From VXNE01 sp965203615 (GTDB lineage Bacteria; Pseudomonadota; Gammaproteobacteria; Pseudomonadales; Azotimanducaceae): DNA of 64,000 nt. Location: contig OZ241900.1 of NCBI GenBank assembly GCA_965203615.1, positions 4,278,001-4,342,000 on the forward strand, read 5' to 3'. The position numbers and the translations under genes were made by a program. The notes beneath the pieces are model-generated. The model saw nothing but the letters and a program-made list of their open reading frames with translations. It was not told the DNA's origin and made no database searches. Shown here in pieces: positions 59,054-64,000 of the stretch; positions within the stretch are counted from its first letter, which is position 1, and every line of letters begins with the position of its first letter.

Positions 59054-60421
59054 TCAGGCCGCGGCGGGCGGGGCGCGGGCCTCCAGGACGATCATGGCCC
59101 GGTACAGCCAGTCCAGACGGAAGTTCGTCTTTGCGAAGCGCAGACACACCCGGCGCGCCGTGCGCACCATGTGCGCCGTGGCGCGCATCACGTATCGAAT
59201 GACCGGACGGATGCCGTGCCGGCGCGCGCTCTTCGGCAGCGCCCCGTACTGCACCGCGCGCAGCAACACCTGCGCGATCTGGCCCAGCGCGTAGAACGCC
59301 TGGTTCGCGCGGTAGCCCCGGCACGGCGGGTGGTGCAGGTCCATGTCCCGCAGCGGACCCTTGAAGGCGTTCTCCTGCCCTTGCTTGCCCCGGTGCCGCA
59401 GCACCAGCTCCTTGAGCGGCAGGTCGTCGCGCGACACCAGCATCACCGCGCGCCGCGGAACCAGTAGCATCTGCCCGTTCTCCGTCCGCCGCCGCACCAC
59501 CACGTAGTGCTGCTCCGCGTCCCAGCCGCGCGGGCGATGCGTCGCGAAGATCGCCTCCTCCTCCATGCCGAGGTCCGTCCACGCGGCGTCGGGAAGCCCC
59601 TCGATCTGCTCCAGAACCGGCGCGCGCCAGACGTCGTTCGTCACGCTGATCGAGTAGTCCCAGCCGCGCGCCGCGCACAGCCGAACCAGCTCGCCCTTGT
59701 AGTACGCGTTGTCCGCCCGCAGCCACACCGGCGTCCCCGCCGGCACCGTCCCCGCCGTCCACTCCAGCAGCTTGCGCCAGTTCAGCGTCACCCGGCCGCC
59801 GCCCGGCTGCAGCTGGCCCGCCGTCCACAGCCCGCCCGCGAACGCCGCGTGCAGCCAGTAGCCCCGCTCGCCGTCGTAGTTCTTGCGCGTCCGCTCGAAC
59901 AGCGCGCCGTCCACCTCGATGCCGGTCGCGTCGATGAACACCGGCACGTGGCCCCGCGTCGCAAGCTCGTGCTCCACGATCGCCGGCGCCACCCGCTCCG
60001 CGAACCGGACCGCCGCCCGCCACAGTCCCTTCACGTCCGCCGTCCCGACCCGCGACAGCCATTCCCCCGCCCGGCGCGCCTCCGGCACCTCCCGCAGCCC
60101 CAGCAGAACCCGCGCCACGCCGTCCGCCCGCAGCGCGTCCAGGTCCGACAGCGCCCCGTGCCCCCGGCACAGCGACGCGATCATCGCCCACAGCGTCTCC
60201 GCGTCCGATGCGCCACGGTCCCGGACCTTCACCGACACCGCCTCCTCCAACAACTCGAACAGCCCGAACTCGCGCGCCGTCCGCGCCAGGATCGACGCCC
60301 CGCCGAACCCCGTCAGGTCCAGGTCCGTGAACTCGAACTCCACCTTCGGCGGCCGGATCTTGCGCTTCTTCAAAACTTCACCCGTCAAGTGAATCGCCGA
60401 AAAACCTATTTTCTCACGCAA
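59054..60421 (-). mobile_element. IS1380-family transposase
   Basis: 455 residues, full length for IS1380. The DDE residues are visible: Asp in PVFIDATGIEVDGALFERT, Asp in VWLRADNAYYKGELVRLCAA and Glu in RGKQGQENAFKGPLRDMDLH, where the Y/H...E region is typical for this family. The N-terminal motif FSAIHLTGEVLKKRKI and the C-terminal Arg-rich segment match family habits. It is intact and probably active. I could not find terminal inverted repeats by eye in 58785-59053 or 60422-60554. Its codon use is strongly GC-biased like the region. It lies between the NIPSNAP-like gene and a ThDP enzyme and does not visibly disrupt either. Confidence 0.92.
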
Positions 60422-60554
60422 GCCCTGTCCCCGCCGACCTTTCCGGCGAATGCGTCAGATCGTTATCAGGGAATCAAGGGCGATGTCCGAGTCCGCGCAT
60501 GAACGGCGGGTCAGCGTGATACCCTCCCGCGCGCCTGGATGTAGGGAGGATGTG

Positions 60555-62105
60555 ATGAACGGCGCGGAGAGTCTTGTGCGCACGCTGGCGGCGCACGACG
60601 TGGCCGTGTGCTTTGCCAATCCCGGCACTTCGGAGATGCACCTGGTACAGGCCATCGACGAGACCGGCGCGATGCGCAGCGTGCTGTGCCTGTTCGAGGG
60701 CGTCTGCACGGGTGCCGCCGACGGCTACGCGCGGATGACCGGAAAGCCCGCCATGACATTGCTTCACCTCGGCGCGGGACTCGGTAACGGGATCGCGAAC
60801 CTGCACAACTGCCGCCGCGGCGGCGCGCCGTTGCTCAACGTCGTCGGGGATCACGCGATCCACCATGTCGCCTACGATGCGCCCCTGACCGCGGACATCG
60901 AGGCGGTGGCGAAACCCGTCTCGGCGTGGATCAGGACTGCCCGCACCGCGGAGGGTCTGGGTCTGGACGCTGTCGACGCGGTACGCGCGGCGCGTTCGCC
61001 CAATCCGCAGCCGAAGGGCGGCATCGCCACCCTGATCGTCCCTGCGGACTGCGCCTGGGGCGAAGGGCGCGCGGTAGATCGGAACGCCGCGTTCGAGGCA
61101 TCCGTCGGGCGGCCGGCGGTGGGCTCGGAGGTTATCGAGTCCGTCGCTGGACAGCTCGACGAAGATACGATGATCCTGATCGACGGGAACGGACTCACCG
61201 AGGACGGTATCCGCCAGGCGGGCCGCATCGCGGCGGCGCGGGGCACGAAGCTCTTCACGCCGACATTCCCCGCGCGAGTAGAGGCGGGTCCGGAACTGCC
61301 CCTGGTGCATCGTTTGCCGTACTTCCCGGAGCAGGTCATGGAAGCGCTCAAGCCGGTGACCAGGCTGGTGCTTGCCGGGGGCCAGTCACCGGTGAGCTTC
61401 TTTGCCTATCAGAACCTGCCGAGCGATCTCGTCCCCGACCACTGCGAGGTGATCCATCTCGCACACCGCCACGAGGATGTCGGGAAGGCGCTGGCCGATG
61501 TTGCCGATGCGTTGGACGCGCCGACCATGCCGGGTCCGGCGGGCGAGCCCCCGGACAAGCCCTCGGGACGGCTTTCCAGGGGCAACATCGCCGCGTTATT
61601 GGCGGCATGTGCGCCGCAAGGCAGCATCGTGGCATCGGATTCGGGCGGCGGCGGTGCGGCCTTCCCGCTGATGCAGAGGTGCGTGCAACATAGCTGGCTG
61701 AACCTGACCGGGGGGTCCATAGGCGACGGCGGGCCGGTGGCGGTTGGCGCGGCTGTGGCCTGTCCGGAGCGGCCCGTGTTCGCGCTCATCGGAGACGGCG
61801 GCGCAATGTATACGAACCAGTTCCTGTGGACGGCGGCCCGAGAGGGGCTGAATATCGTGACGGTGATCTACTCCAACCGTCAGTACAACATCCTGGAGGT
61901 GGAGTACCGGCGAATGGGTGTGAACGACATTGGCGCGACGGCCGCGAGCATGTTTGACCTGTCCAACCCGGAAATCGACTGGGTGCGGCTTGCCGAGTCC
62001 CAGGGTGTCCCCGGTTCCCGTGCGGCTACCTGCGAGGAGTTCGATGCGGCCCTGGGGCGAGCGCTGGCCGAGGGTGGCCCCTATTTGATCGAAGCTGTTC
62101 TTTAG
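60555..62105 (+). CDS. Thiamine diphosphate enzyme, acetolactate synthase-like
   Basis: 516 residues with the three domains of the POX/ALS family: PYR domain (SLVRTLAAHDVAVCFANPGT, then VLCLFEGVCTGAADGYARMT with the Glu that activates ThDP), central domain, and PP domain (ALIGDGGAMYTNQFLWTAAR with the GDG start of the ThDP-Mg motif). An AGGGAGGA box sits 4 bases before the ATG, so this start was preferred to the one at 60450. The wider family includes benzoylformate decarboxylase-like and MdlC-like enzymes, and the substrate is unknown. It is convergent with the SDR gene. Confidence 0.9.
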   Translation: MNGAESLVRTLAAHDVAVCFANPGTSEMHLVQAIDETGAMRSVLCLFEGVCTGAADGYARMTGKPAMTLLHLGAGLGNGIANLHNCRRGGAPLLNVVGDHAIHHVAYDAPLTADIEAVAKPVSAWIRTARTAEGLGLDAVDAVRAARSPNPQPKGGIATLIVPADCAWGEGRAVDRNAAFEASVGRPAVGSEVIESVAGQLDEDTMILIDGNGLTEDGIRQAGRIAAARGTKLFTPTFPARVEAGPELPLVHRLPYFPEQVMEALKPVTRLVLAGGQSPVSFFAYQNLPSDLVPDHCEVIHLAHRHEDVGKALADVADALDAPTMPGPAGEPPDKPSGRLSRGNIAALLAACAPQGSIVASDSGGGGAAFPLMQRCVQHSWLNLTGGSIGDGGPVAVGAAVACPERPVFALIGDGGAMYTNQFLWTAAREGLNIVTVIYSNRQYNILEVEYRRMGVNDIGATAASMFDLSNPEIDWVRLAESQGVPGSRAATCEEFDAALGRALAEGGPYLIEAVL

Positions 62106-62124
62106 GCCGGGACGGCGCCTCGGA

Positions 62125-62922
62125 TCAGTGCATCTGGACGCCGCCGGCGACGTTCAGGGCGATGCCGGTCACATTCGGTGCCGTGGCAAGGAAGACGGCG
62201 GCCTGGCCCATGTCTTCCGCAGTTTGCGGGCGGCCCAGCGGAATAGCTTCGCTCATGCGCTCCTCGAACGCCTCGGCGCCACCACGATTCGCCATGAGGT
62301 GATCAAACCACATCGCGGTGCCCACCATGCCCGGGCAAAGCGCGTTGACGCGGATACCGTCGGAAGCGAGTTCCAGGGCGAAGGACTGCGTGACGCCGAT
62401 CACCGCGAACTTGGACCCGGCGTATGCGGCGAGGCCTGGCGCGCCCCTCTTGCCGGACACGGACGAGGTGTTCACGATTGCGGCGTCGGAAGATGCCCTT
62501 AGAGCCGCCACGGCGGCGCGGGTCATCAGGAAGATGCCCTTGACGTTGACGGCGAATATCCGGTCCCACTGGGCTTCGCTGAACGTGTCGATCGGGCCGC
62601 TGTCGATGAGACCGGCATTGTTGACCAGAATATCGAGTCCACCGAACGCCTCGACAGTCGCGGCCACGGCGGACGCGCAGGAATCGGCCTGTGTGACGTC
62701 CACGGGCGTGCATCGCACGTCGCCGAGAGAGGACAGTTCCTCCACGGTGGCGGCCATTTCCGTGGATGAAGCGAGCCGGTAGTTCCATTTCCCGCCCGGC
62801 TGCGCGGGAGTTTCCAGGTCGGCAATCATCACCCGATGTCCGGCGTCGAGGAAACCCCTGGCTATACCCTTGCCGATGCCGCGTGCGCCGCCCGTGACAA
62901 GCACGGTTCGTTGATCCGTCAT
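62125..62922 (-). CDS. SDR family NAD(P)-dependent oxidoreductase
   Basis: 265 residues, classical short-chain dehydrogenase. VLVTGGARGIGKGIARGFLD is the cofactor loop, DILVNNAGLIDS the NNAG strand, IVNTSSVSGKRGAPG holds the catalytic Ser and AAYAGSKFAVIG the Tyr-x3-Lys pair. An acidic residue after the second strand (IADLETP) suggests NAD rather than NADP. The ATG at 62922 was chosen because it starts one strand before the cofactor loop; the frame extends further upstream without similarity. Confidence 0.95.
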   Translation of the reverse strand: MTDQRTVLVTGGARGIGKGIARGFLDAGHRVMIADLETPAQPGGKWNYRLASSTEMAATVEELSSLGDVRCTPVDVTQADSCASAVAATVEAFGGLDILVNNAGLIDSGPIDTFSEAQWDRIFAVNVKGIFLMTRAAVAALRASSDAAIVNTSSVSGKRGAPGLAAYAGSKFAVIGVTQSFALELASDGIRVNALCPGMVGTAMWFDHLMANRGGAEAFEERMSEAIPLGRPQTAEDMGQAAVFLATAPNVTGIALNVAGGVQMH

Positions 62923-63060
62923 TGAAAGCCCCGGCGAGAAGATGAGGCGGTGAATTATAGGGGGGCGGGCCTTGCCCACAAGCGCGCCGGCCGAGCCTTC
63001 GATTGAACAGGTTCCGGCTTCGCCGTTACACTGATGTGCGACGAGCGGGGCCGGGCCAGG

Positions 63061-63138
63061 AGCCTTCAGCCGGGAGCGCGAGGGGGTACCCCTCGCATGC
63101 AACAGGCGAAGCCTTCAGCCCGGGGGCGCGAGGGGGCA
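63061..63138 (+). repeat. Two degenerate copies of a ~28-bp dispersed repeat
   Basis: agccttcagccgggagcgcg (63061 onward) and agccttcagcccgggggcgc (63110 onward) are near-copies that continue with agggggtac and agggggcac. A shorter inverted copy lies at 63734-63749 beyond the peroxiredoxin gene. The tandem plus inverted arrangement around one gene suggests a small dispersed (REP-like or MITE-like) element family. Confidence 0.6.
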
Positions 63139-63180
63139 CTCGTTCGCTACTCCGAAAACGATTTCACAGGAACTACGCAT

Positions 63181-63660
63181 ATGGCAATTCAAGAAGGCGG
63201 CAAAATACCCGAGGCGACGTTGCACGCGATTCGCGATGGAGCTCCGTCCACGGTCAGCACGAGCGAACTTTTCAGCGGCAAGAAAGTGGTGCTGTTCGCC
63301 GTGCCCGGCGCATTTACGCCGACCTGTTCCGAGCAGCATCTCCCCGGTTTCGTCGCGAACGCGGACGCCATCAAGGACAAAGGCGTGGATAGCATCGTTT
63401 GCGTTGCCGTGAACGATCCGTTCGTCATGGACGCGTGGGGTCGGGACCGGCAGGCGGGCGACATCACGCTGGTCGGCGACGGCAATGGCGACTTCACCAA
63501 GGCGCTGGGCCTCGAAATGGACGGCAGGGGATTCGGTCTCGGGACGCGTTCCCAGCGCTATGCGATGATCGTGGAGGACGGCACGGTGACCAAGTTGGCG
63601 GTCGAAGGTCCCGGACAGTTCGACGTAAGCAGGGCGGAAGCCATTCTCGAAGCCCTGTAG
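63181..63660 (+). CDS. Peroxiredoxin, Prx5/AhpE-like (1-Cys family)
   Basis: 159 residues reducing alkyl hydroperoxides or peroxide with thiols. VVLFAVPGAFTPTCSEQHLP contains the peroxidatic Cys in the P-x3-T-x2-C motif. FVMDAWGRDRQAGDITLVGD carries the conserved Trp and later RSQRYAMIVEDG the Arg. This is the glutaredoxin-coupled atypical 2-Cys/1-Cys group; the usual C-terminal glutaredoxin fusion is absent. The ATG lies 6-10 bases after an AGGAA-like box. It is flanked on both sides by the dispersed repeat. Confidence 0.94.
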   Translation: MAIQEGGKIPEATLHAIRDGAPSTVSTSELFSGKKVVLFAVPGAFTPTCSEQHLPGFVANADAIKDKGVDSIVCVAVNDPFVMDAWGRDRQAGDITLVGDGNGDFTKALGLEMDGRGFGLGTRSQRYAMIVEDGTVTKLAVEGPGQFDVSRAEAILEAL

Positions 63661-63733
63661 CTTGCAGGGAAGTACGCCTCTGGCGACGGGGCGAATACGA
63701 GCACTTCCTTACGCGTCAGCGGTCGGGGAAGCT

Positions 63734-63749
63734 CCCCCGGCTGAAGGCT
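63734..63749 (-). repeat. Inverted short copy of the dispersed repeat
   Basis: The reverse complement reads agccttcagccggggg, matching the start of both copies at 63061 and 63110. It is 74 bases after the peroxiredoxin stop codon, so the gene is bracketed by inverted copies. Confidence 0.55.
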
Positions 63750-63802
63750 CCCGGCGCTCCAACCGGCTCGCGAAAGGGCCGTTGCGCGCATCGGAACCGC
63801 GA

Positions 63803-64000
63803 CTATTGCACCCGCTTTGCGTTTTCCGGGTTGCGCGCCAACGCGTCGTCCTGGATGCAGTGCCACTCGCCGGAGTCTCCATCCTCCTGGCAGAACCAGT
63901 CGGTCTCGTCGTCAGGCGAGGCAGCCGCCGGTTCCCTGGCGGCAGAACCTGAGCGGCACCCAGTCATGGCCACGGCAGAAAAAAGCGCCAGCATCAGGGT
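63803..64000 (-). CDS. Small lipoprotein, 3' part (5' end at or beyond the window edge)
   Basis: The frame is open to the window edge; the visible part reads TLMLALFSAVAMTGCRSGSA, a lipoprotein signal with a lipobox Cys, then DDETDWFCQEDGDSGEWHCI and QDDALARNPENAKRVQ. The paired Cys in W-F-C and W-H-C may form a disulfide in the periplasm. The start shown by the first in-frame ATG (63994) may not be the true one. Similar short lipoproteins with Cys-Trp repeats are common next to cell-envelope genes, but the family is not recognised. Confidence 0.65.
   Translation of the reverse strand, partial: TLMLALFSAVAMTGCRSGSAAREPAAASPDDETDWFCQEDGDSGEWHCIQDDALARNPENAKRVQ

Noticed and set aside
58200..60191. 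A long minus-strand frame running through the IS1380 transposase into the NIPSNAP-like gene
   Set aside because: The upper part is an out-of-frame Gly/Ala/Arg-rich reading of the transposase; only the last 194 residues look like protein.
1..64000. CRISPR arrays, rRNA genes, prophage structural genes
   Set aside because: No regularly spaced short repeats, rRNA-like stretches or capsid/tail genes were seen; the repeats in the giant genes are coding domain repeats.

Overview
This window looks like a chromosomal segment of a GC-rich gammaproteobacterium, probably a marine or host-associated lineage. The evidence is the order uvrC-pgsA-tRNA-Cys (as in E. coli uvrC-pgsA-glyW-cysT), a CTGT-N8-ACAG SOS box in front of dinB, outer-membrane beta-barrel proteins ending in Phe, a split Fbp-type iron transporter, and many CoA-, flavin- and SDR-type catabolic enzymes. 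No species can be named from the sequence alone.

Layout. 1-1.4 kb: the end of uvrC, pgsA and tRNA-Cys. 1.4-11.5 kb: an island integrated in the 3' end of tRNA-Cys. It is bounded by a 20-bp exact direct repeat, starts with a headless P4-type integrase, carries a TPR-like protein and a giant Calx-beta-repeat surface protein with a C-terminal beta-barrel, and ends in a second, decayed integrase next to the right repeat. 11.6-22.4 kb: a 5-alpha-reductase-fold membrane enzyme, a small secreted protein broken by one stop, an orphan ExbD, an F420/flavin LLM enzyme, a YbdK-type ligase, the hppD-VOC operon with a divergent Lrp regulator, a 2-hydroxyacid dehydrogenase, SOS-controlled dinB and a second LLM enzyme. 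22.6-28.4 kb: a second giant beta-barrel protein with 11 Ig-like repeats, whose linker and barrel resemble those of the island protein.

28.5-37.3 kb: bcp, a DUF169 protein, a glutathione S-transferase with an in-frame UGA exactly at the catalytic-Cys position, phhB, a HAD protein, two nearly identical tandem thiolase-like genes with a DUF35 zinc-ribbon partner, a broken secreted-protein/membrane-protein pair, a dienelactone hydrolase and a beta-lactamase-fold hydrolase. 37.4-49.9 kb: a chimeric NYN-type ORF, two overlapping CaiB CoA-transferases, an epoxide hydrolase, an amidohydrolase, an HpcH/HpaI aldolase, a frameshifted gene, a membrane-spermidine-synthase fusion, a ZIP transporter and an acyl-CoA dehydrogenase. 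50-55.6 kb: fbpA and fbpC opposite fbpB, then selO. 55.7-56.6 kb: remains of an AAA-ATPase/TOPRIM pair. 56.9-64 kb: a GH32 fructosidase, a NIPSNAP-like protein, an IS1380-family transposase, a ThDP enzyme, an SDR, a Prx5-type peroxiredoxin flanked by a dispersed repeat, and the end of a lipoprotein gene.

Themes: two giant surface proteins of one architecture, one of them mobile; catabolism of aromatic amino acids, acyl-CoAs and possibly sterol-like compounds; thiol and peroxide chemistry; and several genes each broken by one base change, which means either recent decay, recoding or residual sequence errors. The most unusual items are the UGA-containing GST and the paired giant autotransporter-like proteins.
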